Assembly (NCBI GenBank): GCA_035691305.1
Contig: DASSJF010000078.1
Coordinates: forward strand, 1 to 35,556
Origin: a bacterium
GTDB taxonomy: Bacteria > Sysuimicrobiota > Sysuimicrobiia > Sysuimicrobiales > Segetimicrobiaceae
Length of the DNA: 35,556 nucleotides
Direction of reading: 5' to 3'
Shown here: piece by piece, positions 24,617 through 31,721 of the stretch
Numbering within the stretch: position 1 is the first letter of the stretch
Layout of the letters: each line of letters begins with the position of its first letter
Made by a program: the position numbers and the translations under genes
The notes under the pieces: generated by a model
Told to the model about the DNA's origin: nothing
The model's database searches: none
Seen by the model: the letters and a program-made list of their open reading frames with translations, nothing else

Positions 24617-26493
24617 GGCATCTCCAACCCACCGGCGGCGCGAAGCCACAGGACGAGGACCACGGCGGCCCAGAGGCGCGACCAGTGTGTCCGTCCCTCG
24701 TCTACTCGAGCGTGCAGAGCCGCCACGGCCTCGGGCCGAAACAGACCCGAGCCGTCCCGCAGCGCCTGCTCGACCCGCGGCCTGAGCGGACCGCGCAACC
24801 ATTCCGCCATGGGAAAGCTGAAACCGCGCTTCCGGTGCCCGGCGTCGGGGGACAGACGGTCGCGGAGCGCCCGCCGGAGAAGCCATTTGGGAGGATGGCC
24901 GTTCGCGCGCACGCCGTCAGGCAGTCCGGCCGCGAACTCGACGAGCGGATGATCGAGGAACGGCACACGGACCTCGAGACCGTGCGCCATGCTCATCACG
25001 TCGGTGTCCCTTAGCAGCTGATTATGCATATACCCGCGCAGTTCCAGCATCGCCGTCGCCGCCACCGGTTCCGCGGGAAGCACCGGGACCAGGGCGCCGA
25101 GCGCGGCCGCCGCGTCCAGGCTCTGCGCGGCGTCGCGAAGCGACCCGGGCGCCAGCAGCTTCATGAGCTCGGCGCCGCTGAACAGGCTCCGAACGGCGAG
25201 GTAGGCCGTCTGCATCGTGGCCGCCTGCATCAACCCTTCCCGCACCTTATCGGACCGCAGCGGCGGCAGAGTCGACAGGACCGTCGCCAGCACCGGCCGG
25301 ACCGGCCCGAGCCGTTCTGCGACATGATGCAGGGCAAGCAGCCGGGGCGCCTGCCTGAACGACGGATATCCGCAGAACAGCTCGTCTCCGCCGAGGCCCG
25401 ACAGTGCCACGGTCGTGCCGGACCCCCGTGCCACGCGGGAGACGTAATACGTGTTCAGACCGTCAATCGTCGGCTGGTCCATCGCTGCGATCACCGCATC
25501 GAGGTCCGCGGCGACGGCTGCGCCCTGCACCTCGTACGCCGTGTGGTCGGTGCCGTAGCGGGCGGCCAGGCGGGCGGCCTCGGGGCCTTCGTCCATGTCG
25601 GATTCCGGGAAGGTGATCGAGAACGTACGGATCCGCTCGTGTCCCGCGTCCCGCATCATCGCGACGATGGCGCCGGAATCCACACCACCGCTCAAGAAGA
25701 CCCCGAACGGGACGTCGCTGATGAGGTGGCGGCTCACCGAGTCGCTCAAACGCGTACGAAGCTCGGCGATGGTGTCGTCCACGTTCCGTTTCTCCGAGCG
25801 CGGCGCAGGAATCTCCCAATAGCGGTCGAGCGCTCCCCGGCCGGCTCCGTCGACTGTGAGCGTGGTGGCGGGCGGCAGCTCGTGGACGCCCTCCAACACC
25901 GACATGGGACCGGGCACGGACCCGAGGCGCAGAAACGCGGCGAGCGCCGAGGGGTCCGGCCGCGCGGATATGACGCCGGACGCCCGGAGCGCCCGCAGCT
26001 CCGAGGCGAAGATCCATCGATCCGCGTCGTGCGCGTAGTACAGGGGCTTGATGCCGAGCCGATCGCGGGCGAGCAGGAGCGTGTGAGAACGCGCGTCCCA
26101 CAGCGCCAACGCGAACATCCCCCGCAGCCGCCGGCACATCTCCACGCCGTCCCGCAGGTAAAGGGCCAGGATGACTTCGGTGTCGGAATGCCCGCGGAAG
26201 GGATAGCCCGAGGCGGCGAGGTCCCGGCGCAGCTCCCGATAATTGTAGATCATGCCGTTATAGGTCAGGGCGACGCGGCCGCCGGGATCGATCATGGGCT
26301 GGTGACCCGCGGGAGAAACGTCGATGATCGCGAGCCGGCGATTGCCGAGGGTCAGCCGTCCCGCCGCGTCGGCCCAAACTCCTTCGTCATCGGGCCCCCG
26401 ATGCGCGAGGGCGGCTGTCATTCGGGCGGTCGCCGCCCGCAGCCGAGTCGGGTCGGCGGACGGTACGGCGTAGATTCCGCAAATCCCGCACAT
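24613..26493 (-). CDS. asnB: Asparagine synthase (glutamine-hydrolysing) family amidotransferase
   Basis: A 626-residue AsnB-type enzyme. The N-terminal class II glutaminase has catalytic Cys2 (MCGICGIY), RGPDDEG (32-38), YNGMIYNY (78-85) and HSDTE (102-106). The C-terminal synthetase domain has the ATP-pyrophosphatase loop SGGVDS (268-273). Family members make asparagine, but copies inside polysaccharide loci are thought to amidate sugar carboxylates or peptide-like substituents. No uronic-acid-forming dehydrogenase is visible in this window, so the acceptor is open. The start is ATG at 26493-26491, required to expose Cys2. A 101-base gap separates it from the transaldolase gene; no promoter is evident there. 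Confidence 0.93.
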   Translation of the reverse strand: MCGICGIYAVPSADPTRLRAATARMTAALAHRGPDDEGVWADAAGRLTLGNRRLAIIDVSPAGHQPMIDPGGRVALTYNGMIYNYRELRRDLAASGYPFRGHSDTEVILALYLRDGVEMCRRLRGMFALALWDARSHTLLLARDRLGIKPLYYAHDADRWIFASELRALRASGVISARPDPSALAAFLRLGSVPGPMSVLEGVHELPPATTLTVDGAGRGALDRYWEIPAPRSEKRNVDDTIAELRTRLSDSVSRHLISDVPFGVFLSGGVDSGAIVAMMRDAGHERIRTFSITFPESDMDEGPEAARLAARYGTDHTAYEVQGAAVAADLDAVIAAMDQPTIDGLNTYYVSRVARGSGTTVALSGLGGDELFCGYPSFRQAPRLLALHHVAERLGPVRPVLATVLSTLPPLRSDKVREGLMQAATMQTAYLAVRSLFSGAELMKLLAPGSLRDAAQSLDAAAALGALVPVLPAEPVAATAMLELRGYMHNQLLRDTDVMSMAHGLEVRVPFLDHPLVEFAAGLPDGVRANGHPPKWLLRRALRDRLSPDAGHRKRGFSFPMAEWLRGPLRPRVEQALRDGSGLFRPEAVAALHARVDEGRTHWSRLWAAVVLVLWLRAAGGLEMP

Positions 26494-26594
26494 CCTACGC
26501 TACGCGAGTTTTCCGGGCGGACATCCGGCGGCGGCACGGGGCAGGCGCGCGCACAGGCGTCGAGCCGTCCGCCGCGCGCACCCGCCTTCGTGCC

Positions 26595-27335
26595 CTATCC
26601 GACGCGTGCGGATACAGTGACGATGGAGTATCCCGCGGCGGCGGCGTCGCCGTGGAACATCTTGACCGTATGCAGCGAGTATTCCTCAAGATCGCGCCCC
26701 ACCAGCCCCAGCTTGCTCAGCACGCCGCTGGTCGCGGTGATGATATGACATCCGATTTCATCCGCCTGGAAGATGTTGAGCAATTCCCGGGGGCTCGCCC
26801 ACAAGAGCTCGGCGCGCGGCCGCGCCGCCATCGCCGCCACCGCCTCGCGCATGATCGGCACCGGGTCGACGCCGGTATCCGCGATGCGGCCGGCGAAGAC
26901 GGATACGATCGCCGGCGTCTCCGGGTCGAGGCAGTCCGCGACGCGGCGGACCTGCGTCGCGGTGAGAAGCGCCGTCACGTTGATGGGCACGCCGGCCCGG
27001 GAGAGTTCGCGAATGACCCCGCCGCTGAATTCCCCGCGCGTATTGGTTACCGGTATCTTCACGAACACGTTCCGGCCCCAAGAGGCGATCGTCTTCGCCT
27101 GGCGGATCATCTCGGGAAATTCGTCGGCGAAGACCTCGAACGACACCGGACGGTCGGGCACCGCCGCCAGCACCGTACGGGCGAACCCTTCGTAGTCGTC
27201 CACCCCCGCCTGCCGCATCAACGTGGGATTCGTCGTAAATCCCTTGATGATAGGATTGGCGTAGAGCTGGACGATGCCCGTCAGGTCGGCGCCGTCCGCG
27301 AAGATCTTGACGCGAAGATTCTCCAGCCGGTTCAT
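26595..27335 (-). CDS. Transaldolase (small TalC/FSA-like family)
   Basis: A 246-residue transaldolase-family enzyme. Seen: IFADGADL (residues 11-18), GFTTNPTLM (32-40), SFEVFADE (65-72) and the Schiff-base lysine K93 in VFVKIPVTN. The family transfers dihydroxyacetone units and can form sedoheptulose 7-phosphate from fructose 6-phosphate and erythrose 4-phosphate; some members are fructose-6-phosphate aldolases. It overlaps the GmhB-type phosphatase gene by four bases (ATGA at 27332-27335) and follows a heptose kinase. Local supply of the C7 ketose phosphate for the GmhA step is therefore the natural reading. That role is inferred from gene order. Confidence 0.92.
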   Translation of the reverse strand: MNRLENLRVKIFADGADLTGIVQLYANPIIKGFTTNPTLMRQAGVDDYEGFARTVLAAVPDRPVSFEVFADEFPEMIRQAKTIASWGRNVFVKIPVTNTRGEFSGGVIRELSRAGVPINVTALLTATQVRRVADCLDPETPAIVSVFAGRIADTGVDPVPIMREAVAAMAARPRAELLWASPRELLNIFQADEIGCHIITATSGVLSKLGLVGRDLEEYSLHTVKMFHGDAAAAGYSIVTVSARVG

Positions 27336-27886
27336 GACGTTGTCCCCCTCGCCAGGATCCAGTCCACGGCGGCAGGAAGCGACGCGACGATCAGATCGGG
27401 GGCCTCGGCCTTCGGTTCGCTGTACCCGCGGTCGACAAACACGGTACGGCACCCGGCGCGGCGGCCGGCCTCGATGTCTTTCCACCGGTCACCCACCATC
27501 ACGCTCCGGCCGAGATCGATATTCAACCGGCGCGCGGACGCCAACAGCAGACCAGGCTTTGGCTTGCGGCAGTCACAATCCTGCTCGTCCGCGTGCGGAC
27601 ACATTTCAACGGCATCGAGCGGCAGCCAGGCGCGAAGCCGCTGGTGCATCGCCTCGACCACGCCGGGGTCAACGAGCCCGTTCGCGATGTCGGGCTGGTT
27701 GGTCACGACGACCGCCAGAAATCCCGCCGCGCGGAGGCGCTCCACCGCTTCCCGGACGCCGGGGAGCAGACGGAAATCTTCCAAACGCCGGGGGGCGTAG
27801 GATTTCCCGTCCCGCTCTTCGCCATGGGTGAGCACGCCGTCGCGATCCAGAAACACCGCGGCCCGGCCCGGGGCGGCCCCGCTCAC
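27332..27886 (-). CDS. gmhB: D-glycero-D-manno-heptose-1,7-bisphosphate 7-phosphatase (HAD-IIIA)
   Basis: A 184-residue HAD phosphatase. Catalytic D14/D16 lie in FLDRDGVLT. Motif II is VVVTNQPDIA (around 59-68). The zinc loop has C96, H98, C104 and C106 (CPHADEQDCDC), followed by RKPKPG (107-112), and motif IV is MVGDRWKDIEAG with D133/D137. This is the GmhB arrangement, with a zinc loop about seven residues shorter than in E. coli. It removes the 7-phosphate from heptose 1,7-bisphosphate before nucleotide activation. It is the only such phosphatase seen here and would have to serve both heptose kinases. The start is GTG at 27886-27884, 24 bases after the kinase stop. Confidence 0.91.
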   Translation of the reverse strand: MSGAAPGRAAVFLDRDGVLTHGEERDGKSYAPRRLEDFRLLPGVREAVERLRAAGFLAVVVTNQPDIANGLVDPGVVEAMHQRLRAWLPLDAVEMCPHADEQDCDCRKPKPGLLLASARRLNIDLGRSVMVGDRWKDIEAGRRAGCRTVFVDRGYSEPKAEAPDLIVASLPAAVDWILARGTTS

Positions 27887-27910
27887 GCGGCCGAGGCCCG
27901 GCGCGGGGCG

Positions 27911-28900
27911 TCAGAAATTGACGACGACTTTCGCGCCCTCGAAGTCGAAATCGTAGTGCATCTCCCGCAGGCCCGCGTCTGCCAGCGCCCGGCGCAGCCC
28001 GGCCTTGTAGCTCTTGGGACAAACCAGCATGAGGAAGCCGCCGCCGCCGGCGCCCATCACCTTCCCGCCCAGGGCGCCCTGCCGCTTTGCCAGATCGTAC
28101 CACTCGTCGATGCGGGGGTCGGTGATCATTCGCGACCGGCGCTTCTTCGTCTGCCAGTGCTCGTCGAGGAGCAGGCCGAATCGCTCGATGTCACCGCCCG
28201 CCAGCGCGTCCCGGATGCGGTAGCCGATCTCCTTCGTGCGGTGGAGGCTCTCCAGGACGGCGGCGTTCCCTTCCTCGGTGTGCTTTTTCTGGTCGGCGAG
28301 AATGTCGTCGCTCGACCGGACGATCCCGGTGTAGAAGAGCAGCACGCTGTCGCGAAACTCCTCCTCCGTCCCCACAGCGATGTCGAGCAGGCTGGCTTTC
28401 ACGTGGCCGTCCCGACCGATCTCCAGGCACGAGACGCCCCCGAGGGCCGCGAGATAGTGGTCGTGCTTCCCGACCGGATGGCCGGCCAGATTCATCTCGA
28501 TGTGGCAGGCCTGTTCGGCCAGCGCCTGGGTCGGGATCTTCTCGCGTTTCAGCTCGTGCAGCGCGGTGAGCAATGCCACGGCGTAGGCACCGGACGAACC
28601 CAGCCCGGTGCCGGCCGGCACGTCCGCCATCGACGTGATCTCGAGACTACCGGACAAACCGAGCAGCCTCAACGCGGGCTTCACGAGGTCGTGCTGCACG
28701 TCGTCGACCGAGGTGACCTGCTCGTAGCGGGAGTACTTGACGCGGATGAAGTCGTCCGCCGCCGGGCGGTTGACGGCGATATAGACGTACTTGTTGATGG
28801 CGGCGCTGAGGATAAATCCTCCGAATTGCGAGTAATACGACGGCAGATCGGTTCCACCACCCCCCAGCGGTATGCGCATCGGCGCGCGGGCCAGAATCAT
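27911..28900 (-). CDS. GHMP kinase, heptose-7-phosphate kinase-like (second paralogue)
   Basis: A 329-residue GHMP kinase of the HddA group, with ARAPMRIPLGGGGTDLPSYY (residues 4-23), the ATP loop DVPAGTGLGSSGAYAVALL (about 92-110) and the C-terminal GGKVMGAGGGGFLML. It differs clearly from the kinase at 2720-3796, for example GGGGTDLP against FGGGTDYP and shorter by 29 residues. It is therefore an old paralogue rather than a recent duplicate. It starts the block kinase-GmhB-transaldolase, which marks its substrate as a C7 sugar phosphate. The start is ATG at 28900-28898 with a poor Shine-Dalgarno. The 247-base AT-richer region upstream may hold its promoter. Confidence 0.89.
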   Translation of the reverse strand: MILARAPMRIPLGGGGTDLPSYYSQFGGFILSAAINKYVYIAVNRPAADDFIRVKYSRYEQVTSVDDVQHDLVKPALRLLGLSGSLEITSMADVPAGTGLGSSGAYAVALLTALHELKREKIPTQALAEQACHIEMNLAGHPVGKHDHYLAALGGVSCLEIGRDGHVKASLLDIAVGTEEEFRDSVLLFYTGIVRSSDDILADQKKHTEEGNAAVLESLHRTKEIGYRIRDALAGGDIERFGLLLDEHWQTKKRRSRMITDPRIDEWYDLAKRQGALGGKVMGAGGGGFLMLVCPKSYKAGLRRALADAGLREMHYDFDFEGAKVVVNF

Positions 28901-29147
28901 TTAATGCGTCCGGCGCGACGACATCGCAAACACTTGATGTCGGCGGATCTTCGGGGCGGACATGCGGTGGCGGCGCAACGGCACGGCGCAATTATCGTCC
29001 TTGATTAATCGACCGGTACTCATGGCTGCGACGACTCATCGCGGCGATCCGAGATGGCGCCGATTATTCCATTGTGATGTTAAGAATTCCTTTACGACAC
29101 CCACCGAAACGGGCCCCGCGACGCTTGAACCGCCTGTCCCGACCTGG
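28901..29147. other. Intergenic region, the longest in the window, of lower GC
   Basis: It separates the FkbM gene's stop from the start of the heptose kinase block. Within 29041-29100, 29 of 60 bases are G or C, far below the neighbouring genes. It contains the 8-base palindrome GATTAATC (29003-29010). A short plus-strand reading (28962-29207) and a minus-strand reading show no family features or ribosome site. The likely content is promoter or regulatory DNA for the minus-strand block that follows. I see no terminator hairpin with a T-tract. Confidence 0.5.
28991..28996 (-). promoter_or_regulatory. Possible -10 element for the heptose kinase-GmhB-transaldolase block
   Basis: It reads GATAAT on the minus strand, about 90 bases before the kinase ATG and within an AT-rich patch. 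No convincing -35 box lies 17 bases upstream, so this is only a candidate. Confidence 0.25.
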
Positions 29148-30053
29148 CTATCGAGAAAACGACCGGTCAAGAATTCGCGGCAGTTCCGTTGTCGGCGGTT
29201 GAAATAGAATCTGCCCCTCGGTCGGGCCGCCCGCCGACCCCGCCAACCCCGAGCTGTGTGGCTCGTCGCTGATAAGGTAGGCGCGATCGTACCCAAAGGT
29301 TCGCATGAAATCGTACACCTCTCGTGGCGAGTGGCCGAACCTAACGGTGTAGGAGGACACCTCCAAGATAACCCACGGCCGCAGGTCGCCAAGCAGTTCG
29401 TGGGCGCCCTTGAGAACAGCCAGCTCCGCCCCTTCGACATCCACCTTGAGCAATCGCACGGAGCCTCCTCCAATCTTGTTGCGCAGATAGTCGACCGTGC
29501 TGGTGACAATGTCGCACGGTCCGCTTCTGTTCGTCTCGCAGACGACGGAGCTTGTTGTCTGTCGATAGAACGGCCGGCGCAGCGAAACGCGGCGGCCGAC
29601 CTCCTCGTATGCCGCCACGTTTGCGCTAAGCACGTTCACGAGGCGATTGCGATGCACGGTCTCCTGGAGATGGCGAAAGGCGTCGCGGTTCGGCTCGACC
29701 GCGAGCACCAACCCCGAGACACCGACGACGCGCGAGGCGATGCAGGCGAAATAACCCCAGTTCGCGCCTATGTCGACGTAGGTATCTCCCTGAACAAGCA
29801 GCGCACAGATGACCGAGGCGGTGCCCAAATCAAACTGGCCGCTCCTGACCATGACAAACTGTACGGGGTCGCCGAGATCGAACTCGATCGGTATCATCGC
29901 ATTTTCGGATGACAACGATAACCGAGCGCGCCGCCAGCCATGAGGTAACAGCCTGGTCAAGGGTGCGCCGACGATCCACGCTCCGCGAGTGTTCGGGACA
30001 ACGCGCAGGAGCCCCGCCGCGGCGGCGCACGAGTAGGTCAGAACGGGCCGCAT
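29148..30053 (-). CDS. FkbM-family SAM-dependent methyltransferase
   Basis: A 301-residue Rossmann methyltransferase. SAM motif I is YVDIGANWGYF (residues 92-102), the acidic loop is VEPNRDAF (119-126), and the FkbM hallmark LLKVDVEGAEL is at 201-211. The family O-methylates hydroxyls of sugars and polyketides, so a methylated glycan is likely. The start is ATG at 30053-30051, one base after the SIS gene's stop; a longer reading to 30107 would overlap that gene. Base composition is lower than in its neighbours (34 of 60 G/C at 29461-29520), and codons are less GC-biased. This suggests separate acquisition. Confidence 0.9.
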   Translation of the reverse strand: MRPVLTYSCAAAAGLLRVVPNTRGAWIVGAPLTRLLPHGWRRARLSLSSENAMIPIEFDLGDPVQFVMVRSGQFDLGTASVICALLVQGDTYVDIGANWGYFACIASRVVGVSGLVLAVEPNRDAFRHLQETVHRNRLVNVLSANVAAYEEVGRRVSLRRPFYRQTTSSVVCETNRSGPCDIVTSTVDYLRNKIGGGSVRLLKVDVEGAELAVLKGAHELLGDLRPWVILEVSSYTVRFGHSPREVYDFMRTFGYDRAYLISDEPHSSGLAGSAGGPTEGQILFQPPTTELPRILDRSFSR

Positions 30054-30054
30054 G

Positions 30055-30660
30055 TCACAGAAGCGATTCCCATTTGTTTTTCGCGCTCTGAAGAGCCGGG
30101 TGCGCAACCATGAGATGCCAGACGACGGCGTGGAACGTCTCGGTGTGAGGCGTCACGTGCTCGGGATTAACCGTGGGGACGATCACACACGCGTCGGCCA
30201 CCTGCGCGGTGTAGCCGCCTCGCCGTCCAACCACGCCGATAATGCGAGTCCCAACCTGTTTCGCGTAGGCGAGCGCGCGCACAAGATTGGGACTCACGTT
30301 GTGCTCTGAGTCGCCGCCGCCGACTGAAAAGACCAGCAGCAGATCGTTCGGTCGCAAGCGGCTTGTGCGAAGCCACTGCTCGAAGACAGTCTCCCATCCG
30401 TCGTCGTTCACGCGCGCGGTCAGTTCCGACACGTTGTCCGTTGGGGCGTAGGCCTCGAAGGCTGCGATCTTTCGGAAGTCGTTGACCGCGTGCGAGGCGT
30501 TCGCCGCGCTGCCGCCGACCCCGAGGACGAACAGGCGTCCTCCCCGGGCGCGCGTGTCGGCCAGCAGCGCGACGGCACGCTCGATCGCGTCGGCGTCGAT
30601 GTCTTCCAGGATGCGCCGCGTTTCGGCCAGGTACCGCTGCACGAAGCTCATCGTCGACAT
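30055..30660 (-). CDS. SIS-domain protein, divergent GmhA-like isomerase
   Basis: A 201-residue SIS protein related to GmhA. It has the GVGGSAANASHAVNDF segment and a C-terminal HTETFHAVVWHLM. By eye alignment the catalytic Glu65 of E. coli GmhA is aspartate here and Gln172 is glutamate, while His180 is kept. The phosphate loop reads FSVGGGDSEHNVSPNLVRAL, longer than the usual S-x-S-G-x-S form. It is therefore a paralogue with altered chemistry or substrate, perhaps another ketose phosphate. The start is ATG at 30660-30658, two bases after the GT2 stop; an internal ATG at 30651 is possible. It probably works with the nearby kinase, GmhB and transaldolase. Confidence 0.86.
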   Translation of the reverse strand: MSTMSFVQRYLAETRRILEDIDADAIERAVALLADTRARGGRLFVLGVGGSAANASHAVNDFRKIAAFEAYAPTDNVSELTARVNDDGWETVFEQWLRTSRLRPNDLLLVFSVGGGDSEHNVSPNLVRALAYAKQVGTRIIGVVGRRGGYTAQVADACVIVPTVNPEHVTPHTETFHAVVWHLMVAHPALQSAKNKWESLL

Positions 30661-30662
30661 CG

Positions 30663-31721
30663 CTAGCGCTCGGTCCACGCCCAAGACGACGCGGAGCGAC
30701 GCCGTTCGGCGAGACGCTTGAAAAATCCAAGGGCCCATCCGAAGTGCATGCAGGGAAATGCCGCGCACAGGAACGGCCAAAGCCCCGGCTTGCATGTCCG
30801 GCCGGCGATCACGGCGGACACGGCCAGATCGGAAACGACGTACAGCCCGAGCAGCGCGCAGAAGGCGAGCAAGGCCGCCCGGCTGAACAGCGACAGCGCC
30901 GCGAGTGACCCGAGCGTCAAGAGGAATGCGGCGGGAACCACCTGCCGCCAGGACGTCAGGTTGCCGTGCTTCAGCAGGTTTCCGGCTCGCGCACCGCCGT
31001 AGCGAAAGTAGAGTCGCCAGAGGCCGGCCAAGGACTCGCGCGGATAGTAGTTCACGATGATCCCCGCGTCCAGATACACGCCCCCGCCGCTCTGGCGGAT
31101 GCGCTGGTTGATGTCGGAGTCCTCGCTCAGGAGCGCGGATTCCTCGTCGAACAGACCGACCCGGTCAAACACCTGGCGCCGAAAGCAGCCAAGGTAGACG
31201 GTGTCGACAAACCCGCTCTTCTTTCCGATGCGAAACTGCGCGTTGCCGACGCCGAACGGGTGTGACATCGCCAGGCCGATCGCGTCCTGCACGGGTTCCC
31301 GGGCGACCGGCGCCTGAACGCCCCCGACGTTGTCGGCGCCGGTGGCCAGGAGGGAGCGTACGCACCGTTCGACATAGTCGGGCGGGACGAGAGTCCTGGC
31401 ATCAACCCGGGCAATCACCCCGCCGCGCGCCCGGCGAATCCCGGCATTGACGGCAGCCGGCCGTTGACGCCCCGGGGCGTCAACGAGATAAACCGGGGCC
31501 CGGCCGGCCATTGGGGGTCCGGCCTCGGCGGTGATGAACCGGCCCACGATGTCTCGGGTTCCATCCTCGCTCAGACCGTCGACGATCACGATCTCCAATC
31601 GTTCGGGGGGATACGTTTGTTTCAGCAGCCGTAAGATGCAGGCCTCAATATACCGAGCCTCGTTCCAGACGGGCACGACGACGGAGACGCTCGGCAGGTC
31701 GTCCGCTGCGGTCGGGGTCAT
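30663..31721 (-). CDS. Glycosyltransferase family 2, ExoA-like, with C-terminal membrane segments
   Basis: A 352-residue GT2 enzyme. The catalytic domain shows VSVVVPVWNEARYIEACI, VIVDGLSEDGTRD, a D-x-D-type RVDARTLVP and VDTVYLGCFRRQVFDRVGLF with LLSEDSDINQR, closely resembling succinoglycan ExoA. Two to four hydrophobic segments follow (VVPAAFLLTLGSLAALSLF, LLAFCALLGLYVVSDLAVSA), anchoring it to the membrane. The start is ATG at 31721-31719, in ATGA overlap with the upstream GT2. A 24-bp perfect palindrome (31462-31485) lies in the coding sequence. It probably extends the lipid-linked repeat unit. Confidence 0.9.
   Translation of the reverse strand: MTPTAADDLPSVSVVVPVWNEARYIEACILRLLKQTYPPERLEIVIVDGLSEDGTRDIVGRFITAEAGPPMAGRAPVYLVDAPGRQRPAAVNAGIRRARGGVIARVDARTLVPPDYVERCVRSLLATGADNVGGVQAPVAREPVQDAIGLAMSHPFGVGNAQFRIGKKSGFVDTVYLGCFRRQVFDRVGLFDEESALLSEDSDINQRIRQSGGGVYLDAGIIVNYYPRESLAGLWRLYFRYGGARAGNLLKHGNLTSWRQVVPAAFLLTLGSLAALSLFSRAALLAFCALLGLYVVSDLAVSAVIAGRTCKPGLWPFLCAAFPCMHFGWALGFFKRLAERRRSASSWAWTER
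31462..31485. repeat. 24-bp perfect palindrome inside the ExoA-like gene
   Basis: CGTTGACGCCCC is followed directly by its reverse complement GGGGCGTCAACG with no spacer. It lies in a conserved coding stretch (LVDAPGRQRPAAVN), so it may be incidental. Confidence 0.9.

Noticed and set aside
28962-29207. Possible small plus-strand gene in the 247-base gap
   Set aside because: No ribosome site, no conserved features, and it runs into the antisense of the FkbM gene.
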